The position numbers were made by a program, and so were the translations under genes. A DNA stretch of 64,000 bases, from assembly GCA_963575745.1 (NCBI GenBank), contig CAUYUJ010003670.1:331644-395643 (forward strand), in the 5' to 3' direction. This DNA comes from Prorocentrum cordatum (lineage: Eukaryota > Sar > Dinophyceae > Prorocentrales > Prorocentraceae). This document shows positions 30,425 to 43,578 of this stretch, one piece after another (positions within the stretch are counted from its first letter, which is position 1; every line of letters starts with the position of its first letter). The notes under the pieces were generated by a model. It searched no databases, had not been told where the DNA came from, and was given only the letters and a program-made list of their open reading frames with translations.

Positions 30425-32117
30425 ATCGCCGAGCAGCACCTTCGTCCAGAAGGTATCATCAAGGCCAAGAAGGGCTCCCGTGTCATGGGCTGGAGCCCAT
30501 TTTTCCAGCCAGCTGTTCCCTCTTCAAGAGATTGTGCTCACGGGGGTGTGGCGGCTGTTTGTCAGAAGAGCTTGTGTTGCAAACGTCTTTTGTCTGGGAT
30601 CATTGGAGTGGTGAACACGGGCTCAGGGACGTCTTCTGTTTTGTTTGTCAAAAGGGATTCACGCTTCGTGGGCTTTCTGTGGTCATGGGGTCTTTCACCT
30701 GATGTGTTCCACTTGGGCGGCGGCTGGAATCCGATTCGGCCGAAGCGGACTGCCGAGTGCATCCATACCGCGAGTGTTCCTTGGGTCCTACGTGGTGGCT
30801 AAAATCTTTCCCCCGGCTAGTTTTCCGAGGCTTGTTTCCTGGAGCTTGCCAAGTTCCGTGCGAATGTTCCCCGTGATGTCGAGAATACTTGTGATGGGGG
30901 TACAACCATGATTGATTATGTGGTCTGTTCGCATGCGATTGCCCCCTGCGTGTCTGTCTCTACGGCGGCTACATCGCCTCTGAAGACTCACGCCTGCCTG
31001 CGCGTTGAGCTTTCTGGCGAGGCTCATACGGAGGAGGTGGCCCATGGTCTCCGTGCTGGTGCTGTTCCGCGTGCGCGCGGGCCTGATTATCTCTGGCCTT
31101 ACTATCTCCACTTCGCCTGGGGGCATGGTTCTGACTGGCAGCCTCCACCTGACGTTGCGGAAGCCACGCTCCAGCATGCCTTGGACTCTGTTCGGACCGG
31201 CTTTCGGAAGATTGCGCCTTGCGGTCTGGGGTTGCCGAAATGGCGCTGGCGCCCCGGGCTCGCGCCACCCCGGGGGGCCCCGCGCGAGCCCCGGGGCGCG
31301 GGGGTCCCCTCCAGAGGTCTACTGGGCCCTTGCGTCGGCGGGGTCGCAACTTGCAGGCCATCAAGGTTCCCTACTTGTACTTTTGGTTCATGACCTACTC
31401 CCGTCTGTTCGGGCGCTGAAATGCAGTGCGCGTTAAGGCTGCCCTTGCGCAGGCTAGGTCGCAGGCGGCATTCGCCAGGGACCAGGCGTGCCAAGTTTGT
31501 CCCGAGCCGTTGCGCGCCGCCGTGGGTGCTTGCGCGCGGGCTGCTTCGCTAAACAACTGACGTTTCTTCTGGCCCTGCATCCGCGCGACGCCTGGTGGAA
31601 ATTTTCGCCCGAGGTGCGCGAGCTTGCGGGCAAGAAGTGCCGGGCCTTCATCGGCGCTGGTATACGTGAGTGATTGCAGGGGGCTTAGCCAGCTAGAGCG
31701 AGGAAGGTTCGCAACTGGTTGAAGAGCGGCGCCAAGGTGTCGGTCGGGCGCTTCCGCGCTTCTGGTTTAAGTGGTGTTCCCCTACACAGAAGCACCTGGA
31801 GGTCCTGAATGATGACTTCGCAGAGCTGAGAGCGGCGGCGCAGCCCGCCCTCCTGGATCTCCCTGCCTTCAAGTCCAGGGGCGTCCTCCAGGCGGCTACG
31901 TGTTTCACTGGCGGCACTGCTGCTGGAGTCGACCAAGGGGCCCCTCGTGATTTTCTTTTCGGCTGCCCTCTCAGGCGGGGCGCTGTCTTGTGGCGGTCTT
32001 CGCGGCGCGCGGGCAGGCCATAGCCTTCCCTCGGCAGTGACATTTGAATGTTATGGCCCTGCTCCCGCAGTCTGAGACCGAAGGGCGAGCGAGCTCGGAA
32101 TGTTCGACTCTGGCATA

Positions 32118-32178
32118 ATATGTATATATAGATATACGGATGTATATCTATACATATATATTTATAGATATATCAATA
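32118..32178. repeat. Degenerate (TA)n tract
   Basis: TATATATAGATATA-type repeat with scattered G and C, inside LINE-3. Confidence 0.85.
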
Positions 32179-32279
32179 TCAAGGTGAGGGGGCTAAACCG
32201 AGCGGTCATTCACTGTCCCTGGGTGCGTGACTGAAGTGGAATTCTGCGATGTTTGTTGTTTGTTGTTTGTTGGTGTCGT

Positions 32280-33255
32280 CGTCCCACCCGCGACCCGCCC
32301 CGCGACCCACCCGCGACCCATCCTGCGACCCACCCGCGACCCACCCGCGACCCACCCCGCGACCCAACCGCGACCCACCCCGCGACCCGCCCGCGACCCA
32401 CCCGCGACCCACCCGCGACCCACCCCGCGGCCCGCCCGCGACCCACCCTGAGATCCTTGTGGCGACCCACCCGCGACCCACCGGCGACCCACCCGCGACC
32501 CGCCCGCGACCCACCCCGCGACCCGCCCGCGACCCACCCGCGACCTCCCCGCGACCCTCCCCGCGACCCACCCGCGACCCGCCCGCGACCCACCCCGCGA
32601 TCCACCCAAAATTTTCGGCGCCTGCGGCGGGTTTCTTTTGCATTCGTTCCAGGTGAAGAACCTGCGACCCACCCGCGACCCAAACTGCGTTCAGTGTACA
32701 AATCAAAATGTTCGGCGCCTGCGGCGGGCTGTTTTTGAATTCTTCCCAGGTGGAGGTGGAGAGCCCGCGACCCACCCGCGACCCAAACTACGTTTACTGA
32801 ACAAACCAAAGCTTCGGCGCCTGCGGCGGGTTTCTTTTGCATTCGTTCCAGGTGGAGAACCTGCGACCCAAACCGCGTTCAGTGTGCAAGTCAAAATTTT
32901 CGGCGCCCTGCGGCGGGCTGTCTTTAAATTCCTTCCAGGTGGAGATGGAGAGCCCGCGACCAACCCACGACCCAAACTACGTTCATTGAACAAGCCAAAA
33001 ATTCGGCGCCTGCGGCGGGCTGTTTTTGCATTCCTTCCGGGGGCCCCACCAGCGATCCCACCCGCGACACATGCTCGACCCACCCCGCGGCCCACCCCGC
33101 GACCCGCCCGCGACCCACCCCGCGACCCACCCGTGACCCACCCGCGACCCATACGCGACCCACCCGCGACCCATCCGCGACCCCGCCCGCGGCCCACCCG
33201 CGACCCACCCGCGCGACCAACCCGCGACCCTCCCCGCGACCCACCCACATTGCTT
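32280..33255. repeat. GCGACCCACCC satellite with embedded CGGCGCCTGCGGCGGG boxes
   Basis: Short units of CGCGACCCACCC (10-13 bp) fill 32285-32600 and 33065-33250. Between them a longer unit with CGGCGCCTGCGGCGGG, TTTTG or TTTGAATTC and TTCCAGGTGGAG recurs near 32615, 32711, 32812, 32902 and 33003; partial copies lie near 33267 and 33309. All six frames are nearly open (Gly/Arg/Val-rich or Arg/Pro/Thr-rich). It splits the LINE-3 ORF2. Confidence 0.92.
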
Positions 33256-33415
33256 TAACGAGGAAATCGGCGCCTGTGGCGGGCTCACTGCATAATTTGT
33301 AGAAAGGTTAGGCGCCTGCGGTGGGCTTCTTCAGAGCCTCGCAGACTGACGACGTCCTCGCCGCCCCCTCGCTCTTATCCGCAACTGCGGGGTGTTACGG
33401 TATACATGTATGTAT

Positions 33416-33441
33416 ACATATATATATATATATATATATAC

Positions 33442-33482
<41 letters not shown>
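33416..33482. repeat. (TA)n microsatellite
   Basis: About 30 TA units with a few CG or GTA interruptions, just before the LINE-3 polymerase remains. Confidence 0.95.
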
Positions 33483-35687
33483 TATATGCTCATGCGCGGT
33501 GATCGCATGCATGAATGGAGTGCGGAGTGCACGGACTTCTGGAATAGCGTGGCGCGTGAGTCCTCTGCCTGGCAAGTTGCACTTTTGCGCGAGCTGTGTC
33601 GCGAGTTGGCGGGGGTGCTCGACTTTGAGTCGGCCTCCCTCCACTGGGATATGGACGTTTTGTTCGACTCGGTAATCACGCGTCCGTTGATGCAGTTGGC
33701 TCTGAAGGTTCGCTATCCCGCGCGCCTGCTGCATTTCGCAATCGTCGCGCACGCGAGTCCTAGCGTGCTTGAGGTGGAAGGGGAGATTTTGTATATCGCG
33801 CGCACGGGGAGGGCGATTCTGGCGGGGTGCTCGCAATTAGTTCACTCGGCCAAGGCGTATTTCCATGGGGTGTTGGAGCGAGCGCGTTCCTGCTTGCCCA
33901 CTGTTCCCGGGCGCTCCTACATTGCTGACATTCCCCAGTGCGCGCAAGGTACTCGTCGGTATAATGTTGGATCACTTCCTCGTGCTGCTGCCAGCTTCTA
34001 ACAGGATGTTCATTCCGTGGGATGCGCGATTTCTTCCAAGTCGGCGGCTGCGGCCCCCTGCGCACCTCTGGCCAGGGCGCTCTCTGCGCGTCTGGGGGGG
34101 GAAGGAGAGGATATTCAGTTCAGGCCGATTGTGAGGGACCTGGGGGTTATGATTACAGCAGGCAGGAGGAGCTGCACGCGGAAGATCAAGCTCCGCCAGC
34201 AGACCGCTTCAAGCGCTCGCGGCGGCTGGCCTATCTCGCCCGTCTCTGCGGTCAGTCGCGCAAGATATTTGCGCCAGGTGCTCTATCTGTTGGATCGCGG
34301 GAACATTCGATCCTAGTGCTGACGCCGGAGGACCCCCCAGCGTTTCCGATCGCAGGCCGCTAAGTGTTCAGGATGTGTTGGAGTTCAGGATCCCGTGCTG
34401 CTGCGGCGCTTGGCATCGGATCTGCTTTCAATGATGGCCCTGCATATCGGCTGCGACGGGGACAACGGATGGCCCTGTTTACTGTCTGGAAGTTGTTATC
34501 CCCTGGTCAACGAGTTGGAGTTCGTCGCGCATGGGCTCGGAGTCGTGCCAGACTTATGGCTTTGGCCCCTGCAAGGCGTTGGCGTATTGTTTCTGGGCCT
34601 ATCGCGGCCACCATTGGCACCCTCCTGGACCCTGAGTGGGCCCCGACTTCGCCTGCGTCCTGGAGCTCCCCAGTCGGCGGCCTGCACATTGAGGATCGGG
34701 TCTCCCCGTTCCACCTCAACGGCGCCGCGCGGCAGACAGTTTCCCGAGCGTGTTCCAGAAAGGCAGTTTGGCATTCCAGTGGTGGAGGTTTGGGCGGTGG
34801 GCGCGACTACGCCGCGTTCGGAAATTACACAACAGGATTTTGAAACAATACCTTAGCGATCCTGCCTGCCTGGTCTGCATTGTCTCAGGAGGTGCCATGC
34901 CTTGGGCTCGGCTTCAAGATGCAGGGTGCCTCGCCAGGCGCAGGGTGCCTCGCCGATGGGCGGTGTCCACGATGCGGCGCCGCGCGCGACGCTAGCCGGC
35001 GCCGCGCGCGGGGGTGCTCCTGCACTGACTTGATCGATGACGTCAGTGTCCACCAATCCCAGGACATTGTTGAGATGGCGAATCGTCCTGAGCACGCTCG
35101 GGGCCCATTCTGGCACCGTGGTGTTCCTCCTCTGGCCGCTGCTGTCGCACCCTTGCCGCCGCGCCGTTGGGTTCTGCAAAAGTTAAAAGTGGGGGCCCTT
35201 TGTGAGTAACCAGCGGGTCCGAGGGGGCAAGTGCGGGCTGGGCGGCTCGGGGGGCAAGTGAGCTTTGTGCTGGAGGCTTAGGCGGCGTGGATGGGCTGTT
35301 GTTAGGTTTGATGAGGATAGTGTAACTTCGTTGTGATGCTTTCCTGCTGGGCACACTTCCTACGGAACATCAGTTTAGCGCCGGTCCGAGCTGAACGCGC
35401 TCGCCACGTTGCTCGCCCGGGCGGATGGCGACGCGGCGGCATTTTATGATCGCCTTCCCTGGTTCGGAGTCCGCGGCGTAAGCCCACGCCTATCCCATGA
35501 TCGACTTTAGGATTCAGATATGGAATCTCCTGGGCGCCAGGGAAGGCCGCTGGGAGCTTTTGTGGACAGGCGCAATCTGCTGAGACGTCCCGTGGGACCT
35601 GGGGCATCAGAGGCTGGAGGTGCTCCTGAATTCCCGTTGTGCTTGTTTCGCTTGGGAGGCCGCCGCTCCAGGGGGTGTGTGACCACC

Positions 35688-35855
35688 CACCAAACCACCC
35701 CAACCCAACCCGAAGGCCCAAATTTATCCTCGATTTCCAGTGGGGGGGGGTCGGGGAACGTTGAAAAAACACGTGGTATCCGTACCCCCCCCAACCCGAA
35801 ATTCGGGTCAAATTCGGGTCTTCGGGTTGGGTTGGGGTGGTCTGGTAGGTAGTCA
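35688..35855. mobile_element. Foldback/MITE-like element in LINE-3
   Basis: The left end ACCACCCCAACCCAACCCGA (about 35693-35712) is the reverse complement of the right end TCGGGTTGGGTTGGGGTGGT (about 35820-35839), with imperfect extension on both sides. The interior is short and non-coding. Probably inserted into the decayed LINE-3. Confidence 0.7.
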
Positions 35856-36501
35856 GTGTGTCCGCGGAGCGCGTGCCTGTTTGGCAAGAGGTGGGTGCCC
35901 TGACGGAGCAAGTTCTTCGGCGACTCCACACCTGTCAGCCGTGAAGCGGCCTTAACTTGAATGTGGGAGGTGGTCGACAGAGTAGGGGCGGCCCCCGCCT
36001 CGCCCCGAGTCTCCCCTCCCTCGCCACCCGCAGGATGCGGCTGGAAGCTGCTGGACACTCCGCGAAGCTGATTGGCACTTGCTTGCAGCGCGTGATCAGT
36101 GGGCGATTTTTCGGGGCCACCACGCTCCGAGTCTCGTCCTGCTGTCCCGGTCGTTGCCGTGGGGCGCGGGAGCGAAGACCTTTCTTTGGAGGGGCGTGAA
36201 GCTGTCATCTGGAGCTCCACGTGCCCACTCGCATGGCCCGAATGTAATTCGCGGCGCCCCTTATTGTCGAGTTTGCGGAAGATTCATGACCCAGAGCTCT
36301 CGGTTCCTCGCGGAGGCCTGCCCGCCAAATCGCAGACCCGCCGGGGCTGGCGCCTGCGTGCTATCTCGCCTCCGACGAGGCCTGTCGCCGAAGATCGGGA
36401 TGTCATTTCCAGATCTGTGATTTTGGGTGGTATGTTTGTTGGCTGTGCGTTGTGCGCGCCCTAGCCAGAGTGGGTCTCCGCACTCAATCAATCAATCAAT
36501 C

Positions 36502-37250
36502 CCTCCTGCCCCTTGGGTGCGTGTTGGCGGCTTCCTGGTGGTTTCTTCGGGGCCTCTTGGGAGCTTTTTCTGGTCACCGTTGGGGCAGTGCTTAAACGTA
36601 CTGTGTGTGTGCGTTTGTGTGTGTGCCACTCTTTCTTTGTTTGTTGTTTTTCTTCTCTCTCGCTTTCTCTCTCTCTCTCTCTCTCCCTGTCTCTCTCTCT
36701 CTCTCTGTATCTCTATTTCGACCTAGATCTGTATATCTCTCTCTCTGGACATATATATATATATATATACGCCGCTGTTTTCCTTAATTGGTGCTTGCGC
36801 TGAAAGGGGCCTCGCGGATACGGAAGGATTTGGCGAAAGTCCTGGGCCGATTTCATCAGGCGGTTGGGTTCCTGGGTTCCCGGTGCTCCCTGTTCCAGGT
36901 TCCGGGCGGATTTCGGTGGACTGCTGGGTTCCGGGGTTTCCATTTCTTGGTTCAGCAGCGCAAGGTCGGCTGGCAGTTCCAGGTTTCCCAGCAGTGTGAG
37001 GTTGGCTGGGTTCCCAGGCTCCCAGTTCGGTGGCCGGGGGCTCCCGGGTTTCTGGTTCGGTGCGGCTGGATTCCTGGTTCCCGATTGCGGGGTCCCCGGC
37101 AGTCGAAGGTTCGGTGGGATGCGGGTTTCCCGGTTCCCGTGTCTATATTATTGGCACTGTGAGGTTCTGGGGTTTTGGATTGGTTGAGGCCAGGCGCCAG
37201 GATCTGTAATCATAAGCATCACTTACACGGTCATCGAGTTGCGAGTAGAG
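36502..37250. other. Non-coding: CT and TA microsatellites, GGTTCC repeat
   Basis: GT and CT tracts (36600-36715), a short TA tract (36751-36770) and degenerate GGTTCCCGGTTCC units (36850-37140). No gene was recognised. Confidence 0.75.
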
Positions 37251-37254
37251 TTGG

Positions 37255-37350
37255 CCAGAGAGAGAGAGAGAGAATGGGATAGAGAGAGAGAGAGAGAGAG
37301 AGAACAACATTGACGAACAACACATACACATTTTTATATATAAGCTGGTG

Positions 37351-37388
<38 letters not shown>

Positions 37389-37390
37389 CA
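37255..37390. repeat. (GA)n microsatellites
   Basis: Two GA tracts, 37256-37302 and 37353-37386, separated by AT-rich sequence. Confidence 0.95.
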
Positions 37391-37610
37391 TTGTTATATA
37401 TATATGCTATTGAAGGATGGATGGGGAAGTCAGAGTGAGAGGGTATGTACTACCCCGGGGTTGCGGATAATATTAAGTAAAGAGAGATTCGCACTCTCTC
37501 TATGTATGTATTGAACGTACACACAAGAAAAATAACGAGAAAAAGAGAGACAGTGCCCTGCGTCTTGCTTTTTGCTCCTCCCGCTCTTGCTCCTCTCCTC
37601 CCATCCCGCC

Positions 37611-38455
37611 CTCCGCGTGCCCAATTCGGCACACCACTCCCGCGTTTCGTGGCCCCCTACGGAGCCCCACCGGAGGCCCCAGTGGCGGGGTTCGCCTGCG
37701 GTTTGCCGCCCATTCGGGCAAACCCGTCACATGTTTCTTGGCCCCAAGAGGAGCTTGATTGAAGGCTTTAGTGGCAGGATTCGCATGCGGTTCCCCGCTC
37801 ATTTTTGCACACTCTTCACACGTTTAGTGGCCCCGTATAGGGAGCTCCACCGAAGGCCTCAGTGGCGGTGTTCGCCTTCGGTTCCCCGCCCATTCCAGCA
37901 CACCCCTCTGATGTTTCGTGGGCCCATAGGTAGCTCCACCGAAGGCCTCAGTGGCAGTGTCCCCCTGCGCGTTCCCCGTCCATTTCGGCACACCCCTCAC
38001 ACGTGTTGTGGCCCCAAGAGGAGCTCCACCGAAGGCCTCAATGGCAGGGTTCGCATGCGGTTTCGCGTTCATTCCGGCACACCTCTCACACGTTGCGTGG
38101 CCCCATATAGGAAGCTCCACCGAAGGCCTCCGTGGCAGGGTTCGCATGCGGTTCCCCGCCCACTCAGGCACACCCTTCAAACGTTTCGTGGCCCCATAGG
38201 GAGCTCCACCGAGGGCTCCCGTGGCAGGGTTCGCATGCGGGTCCCCGATCCAGTGAAGGCCCCAGTGGCAGGGTTCGCATGCGGTTCCCCTCCCATTCTG
38301 GCACATCCCTCACACGTTTCGTGCATCGAAGGCCTCGTTGGCAGGGTTCGCATGCGGTTCCCCGCTCATTCCAGCACACCTCTCACATGTTTCGTGGCCC
38401 CATAGTGAGTTCCACCGAAAGCCTGATAGGCAGGGTGCGCATGCGATGTCCCGCC
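37611..38455 (+). repeat. 90-bp satellite, array 2 (about 9-10 units)
   Basis: TTCGTGGCCCC boxes lie near 37649, 37738, 37828, 37919, 38009, 38098, 38189 and 38394, 89-91 bp apart apart from a rearranged stretch after 38200. The consensus GGAGCTCCACCGAAGGCC follows each box. Opposite orientation to array 1, same as array 3. Confidence 0.92.
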
Positions 38456-38459
38456 CATT

Positions 38460-38625
38460 CCATCACATACGCACACACACACACTCTCTCTCTGTCTCTT
38501 TCTCTCTCTCTGTCTTTCTCTCTCACTTTCTTTCTCTTCCCTTGTGTCTATCTATATTTCCCTGCTTATCTCCTTCTCTCTCTCTCTCTTTCTCTTTCGC
38601 TCTCCCACTCCATCCCGAAGCACAT
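38460..38625. repeat. (CT)n-rich tract
   Basis: CA then CT/TCTTT-rich microsatellite directly after array 2. From about 38625 to 39035 I see nothing recognisable. Confidence 0.85.
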
Positions 38626-39035
38626 TTCTTTTGAATGCTCCCGCTCCATCCAGAACTTCCTGAACAACGAATGGGCGTGCCATCGCAGGTCTTCCCTGGA
38701 GAACCGCGAGGCGCCTGGCGCATCTGGACCACTTCAGGATAGTGACGGACGAGGTCTGCTGGCACCCCTTCTGGATGGGATGCTGAGGACGGATCTGCGA
38801 GCATCCCACCCCCCACCGAGCTGAGGGGAAGCCCTGCTACCATTACTGCCCTGCGGGGGTAACGGGAGATGTGCCAGCCCATCGCCGCACAACCCAAGGG
38901 ATAATCGAACATTGGCCGTGCCATCACTCCTCCTCCTCCTTCATTCCTTCTCCTTCTACTCCTCCCTGTCGCACCCCGAGGCCAGTTTTTTCAGCGGTCT
39001 GGGGTTCTGAAGCTTAACAAAGAGACCAGTTTCAC

Positions 39036-39725
39036 GGATGCAGGGCGGGCCGTTTTCACAATGTGGCTCCCGCCTTAGCGCCGCGCACATTCGTTTTCAA
39101 CATTAGCATGGGCTTCACGGATTGAGGGTGGATCGTTTGCAAAATGTGGCTCTCGCTTTATTGCCGCGCACATTAGTTTTTTTAAGACATGCAAGGGCTT
39201 CACGGATTGAGGGCGGGTCGTGTTCAAAATGTGGCTCTGGCCTTAGCGCCGCGCTCATTCGTTTCAAACATTTGCAAGGTTTTCACGGGTTGAGGACGTG
39301 TTGTTTTCAAAATGTGGCTCTCGCCATAGCGCCGCGCACATGTTTGGTTTTGTTTTTTGTTGTTGCCTTTTTAAGTTGCAAGAGCTTCGCGGATTGAGGG
39401 TGGGTCGTTTTCAACATGTTGGTCTCGCCTTAGCGCCGCGCGCATTGTTTTGCAAGCACTTGCAAGAGTTTCACGTATTGAGGGCGGGTGGTGTTCAAAC
39501 TGTGGCTCTCGCCTTAGCGCCGCGCACATTCGTTTCAAGCATTTGCAAGCGCGTCACGGATTGAGGGCGGGTCGTGTTCAAAATGTGGTTCTGGCATTCG
39601 CGCCGCGTGCATTCGTTTTAAACGTTTGCAAGAGCTTCACGGATTGAGGGTGGGTCGTTTTCAACATGTGGTTCTCGCTTTAGCGCCGCGCCCATTCGTA
39701 TTAACACATTGCAAGAGTTTCACGG
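39036..39725 (+). repeat. About 84-bp satellite, roughly eight units
   Basis: ATTGAGGG(C/T)GGGTCGT boxes recur near 39121, 39206, 39289, 39392, 39478, 39560 and 39642; CTTAGCGCCGCGC follows each about 35 bp later. Spacing is mostly 82-86 bp, once 103. Unrelated to the 90-bp family by eye. Confidence 0.9.
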
Positions 39726-41640
39726 GGTCCCATGATCAACGTACCAGAAATTGTTTTTGGTAAGGGTTCAGGATTATGCGGGCGCAACACTTACGTTGAT
39801 TCACTGTGTTGTAATTCCAAAGGTGGCGGTCTGGCACGATTGTGGATCGTCAAGACGCAGCAGTCAGGTAGATACATGGAGTTGGAATCCCGAATGCAAT
39901 GTTTTGGCACGCTTTAGGACCTTCAACCTGTTGTCTTCCGACGAGGCAGCTCCCTCAATGGACACTCAACGGTTGTAGGAGCCTATGAAGAGGGAGCTTG
40001 GAAAGAGGGTTAATTCCAGTATCGTTGATGCCTCTTGGGTTTCCACTGGCCCTCCTCCTCCTCATCATCCTCCTCATCTTCCTGCTGCTCCTCCTCGATC
40101 CCCTTTCCCCTTCTTCCCTTCCTCACCCCTCCTTCCTCGCCCCTCTTGAATGCCTCTTGTATACCTCCTTGTGGCTTCTTCGGGCCCTGTCGGGGGCTCC
40201 TCGCCTCCTCGGGGGCCTTTGGGGGCCCGCTGGATCGTCTCGGAGCCGTCGGGGCCACCTTGGAACCCCCTGGGGCCGTCGTGGGTGCGGGCAGGATTGA
40301 TATCCATACCCACTGCGTTTTCGGGTTTCTGGCGAGGGACGCCACAAAAAGGCCGAGGCGCAGTGGATATGGATAAGAATCTGGCTTGTTTTTATCCATA
40401 TTCATTGCGCCTCGTGTGTCTGGGGAAGGGAACCCGACCCCCCAAGATGCAGTGGATATGGATATACATTTTGCCCGCATTGGGGTGTTCTGGGGCAGTG
40501 TTGAGGCCGTCCGGGGGCCCTCTCTGGGCCGTGTTGAAGATTTGCTGGGCCTTTCTGAAGCTTCCCCTTTGCGGTCTGCAACATATTGATGTTGCTTTGG
40601 TGCTTCATTATTTCAAGCCTCTGTGGGTCTCGCTGGAGGCATCTGTAGGTGTCTCTTGGGAGCTCTTCGGGACCTCATGTGGCATCTCGGGGAAAGGTTG
40701 GAGCATCTGGGAGTCATGGGGCCGTCTTGGGCTGCCCTTCGGGCATTGTGCAGCCGTTTCAATGCGATCTTGGGCTGTCTTGGAGCCGTCCGGCGACCGA
40801 ATCGGGTGCCAGAAGGCAAAACTACAAATGACGATTTTCAAGGGCTCTGCGCTGGTAGGGGGGGGGTGGATCTGGAAAGCTATTGTAATACCAGACTATC
40901 GTTCAGGTACGGTGGCGGACTTCGGCTGCAGTGGCTGCTAAGGCACCCCTGCTTGTAGTTTTTTAGCGAGAATATTGGTAATTGCACAGCCAAGCAAACA
41001 CAACATGTCCACCTGCCATGAGGAATTCTCACGCAGGTCACAGGCTGACACCTGCTCTGCCCCAGTGCGCAATCGCAGCACAATGTGTAAAACACCATTC
41101 GGCTTGTTCCTGCACCGTCTAGATGCAGCTGCTTCCCACCCTTCTTGCCAGGATCGCCACCACCCTGCGACTGGATGTCTTCCTGTGGTGCGCGACAGTA
41201 AAAAGAAGAGGCGCGGGTGGGAGGGCCAGGAAGGCATGACGATCTCCTTTTCGGATGGTTGCCCAGCTGGTCCACGTCGCCGTTGTCGTGCCGGGGAGCA
41301 CATGGTGCTCGCCTAGTTGCACTGCGCCCAAGCGGGCTTCTCTTCCTTTTCCGCAGCCTTTTAAATTTGATTTGGATTGCGTGTGATGTTGCCCCATGCT
41401 GGCCAGGGGCGGATCTGTATGAATTTCGGGTGCCAGGGGCGAAGCAAGCAGCCCAATTCTAGTCCGAGTCGTGCATACGCACAGCAACCCTGAGATCGAA
41501 CGTCACGACCAGAAATGCAACATTGTTGGAAAACTCGCAAGAGCCTGGAACCCCTTTTTCTGCTACATTTTTCGAGCCGGATCGAGCCGTGAGGGTCCCA
41601 GGGCCCGAAACTTGGCGGAAACGACCGGTTTGAACCGCCC
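39726..41640. other. Non-coding stretch with minisatellite and MITE-like repeats
   Basis: 39726-40020 is unique and AT-richer. 40040-40140 is CTC-rich. 40150-40800 is a degenerate CTTGGGGCC minisatellite (family of 11270-11880). Within it, 40295-40470 holds alternating ATATCCATA-CCACTGCG and GCAGTGGATATGGATA boxes, related to the MITE at 16398-16567. 40800-41640 holds open frames but nothing I recognise. Confidence 0.6.
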
Positions 41641-41644
41641 GGTG

Positions 41645-41735
41645 TTCCGTGTAACCCCACCAGCCCATCCAGAAACGTTGCCCAGGCGAGGTGCCCTGAC
41701 CAGGGATGTGGAGGAGCATACAGTGGAATAACTGG
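41645..41735 (+). repeat. Dispersed repeat next to a microsatellite, shared with 11005-11085
   Basis: Both copies contain CCCACCAGCCCATCCAGAAACG and then GGGATGTGGAGGA-CATGCAG-like words. The copy at 11005 leads into a GGA tract and this one into the GAT array. Confidence 0.7.
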
Positions 41736-41854
41736 CTGGCGAAGCCGCCGTCCCCCTGGAGTGGGAGGATGGAGGCGGAATCGGAAGAGGAGGGGGATGG
41801 GGAGAGGAAGGGGAATGAAGGAGGAGGGAGGAGGGAGGAGTGAGGAGTGAGGAG

Positions 41855-41856
<2 letters not shown>

Positions 41857-41902
<46 letters not shown>

Positions 41903-41914
41903 GGATGATGATGG

Positions 41915-41954
<40 letters not shown>

Positions 41955-43014
41955 AATGATAATGATGATGATTAGGATGATGATGACGATGATGATTATG
42001 ATGATGCTGAATATGATGTGGAAAAGGATGAGGATGAGGATGATGATGCTCATGCAGATGATGCTGTCGATGATGATGATGATGCTGATGATGCTGATGA
42101 TGCTGCTGATGACGATGATGATGGTGCTGGTGATGGTGATGATGATGCTGATGATGATGATGATGATGCAGAAGCTGCAACTGATGATGATGCTGATGCT
42201 GATGCTCATGCTGATGATGATATGATGCTGATGATGATGCTGCTGATGATGGTAATGACGACGATGACGATCTCGATGACGATGATGATGAGGATGCTGC
42301 TGATGATGAGGATGATGCTGATGCTGATGCTGATGCTGATGCTGATGCTGCTCATGCTAATGATGATGATGATGCTGATGATGATGATACTGAGGATGAT
42401 GATGATGATGATGACGATGATTATTATGGTAATGATAATGATGATGTTGTTGATGCTTATGATTATGATGATTATGATGATGATGACGATGAGTATGATT
42501 ATGATGATGATGATGATGATTATGATTATGATGATTATGATGACGATGCTTATGATTATGATGATTATGATTATGGTAATGATAGTGATGATGATGTTTA
42601 TGATGATGTTGATGATGCTGATGATGCTGATGATGCTGACGATGCTGCTAATGCTAATGGTGATGCTGATGATGATGATGATGACGATGATGATGATGAT
42701 GATGATGATGACGATGAGGATGAGTATGATGATGAGGATGCTGATGATGATGATGATGATGATGCTGATCATGATGATGACGATGATGATGATGACGATG
42801 ATGATGATGATGATAATGATGATGATGATGATGTTGATGATGATGCTGATCATGGTGATGATGATGACAACGATGATGATGATGCTGATAATGATGATGC
42901 TGATGATGATGCTGATGATGAGGATGAGGAAAATGATGAGGACGATGATGATGATGTTGATGATGCTGATGATGCTGATGATGCTGACGATGCTGCTAAT
43001 GCTAATGGTGATGC

Positions 43015-43047
<33 letters not shown>

Positions 43048-43204
43048 CGATGATGATGATGATGATGATGACGATGATGATGATGATGATGATGATGATG
43101 ACGGTGAGGATGAGTATGATGATGAGGATGCTGATGATGATGATGCTGATCATGATGATGACGATGATGATGATGACGATGATAATGATGATGATGATGA
43201 TGAA

Positions 43205-43253
<49 letters not shown>

Positions 43254-43515
43254 TTGTTGATGATGCTGATCATGGTGATGATGATGACAACGATGATGAT
43301 GATGTTGATAATGATGATGCAGATGATGATGCTGATGATGAGGATGAGGAAAATGATGAGGACGATGATTGTGATGATGATGCTGATGATGATGCTGATG
43401 ATGATGGTGACGACGATGATGATGATGCTGATGATGATGCTGCTGCTGATGATGCTGATGATGCTGATGATGCTGATGCTGATGATGACGATGATGCTGA
43501 TGATGATGCTGCTGC

Positions 43516-43548
<33 letters not shown>

Positions 43549-43578
43549 GGCACATGATGAGGATGAGGGTGATGTTGT

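Larger units (their letters stand above)
30425..36440 (+). pseudogene. LINE-3 ORF2 remains
   Basis: Fragments of endonuclease (30840-31010), polymerase (33490-34170), a C-terminal helical region (34300-34840) and a zinc ribbon (36080-36420), spread over all three frames. The polymerase motif C has lost its Asp pair, reading YIADIPQ. Two (TA)n tracts, a satellite and a foldback element are embedded. No product is expected. Confidence 0.65.
28992..36501 (+). mobile_element. LINE-3: long decayed LINE with leader at 5' end and (AATC)n tail
   Basis: Order on the plus strand: relic leader, zinc-ribbon/coiled-coil ORF1, an endonuclease end (IDYVVCSH near 30910, then PLKTHACLRVEL), satellite and (TA)n insertions, polymerase motifs (WDMDVLFDSV near 33645-33674, a degenerate YIADIPQ near 33919-33939 in place of Y-x-DD, RDLGVMITAG near 34135-34165), a box with GPIAATIGTLLDPEW (near 34595-34640), and a CRVCG zinc ribbon (near 36264-36278). 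The tail at 36484-36501 is four AATC units, a typical LINE 3' microsatellite. Many frameshifts and the polymerase Asp loss show it is dead. Confidence 0.75.

Noticed and set aside
39036-39725. CRISPR-like array
   Set aside because: The units of about 84 bp are repeated along their whole length with no unique spacers; this is an ordinary satellite in eukaryotic DNA.
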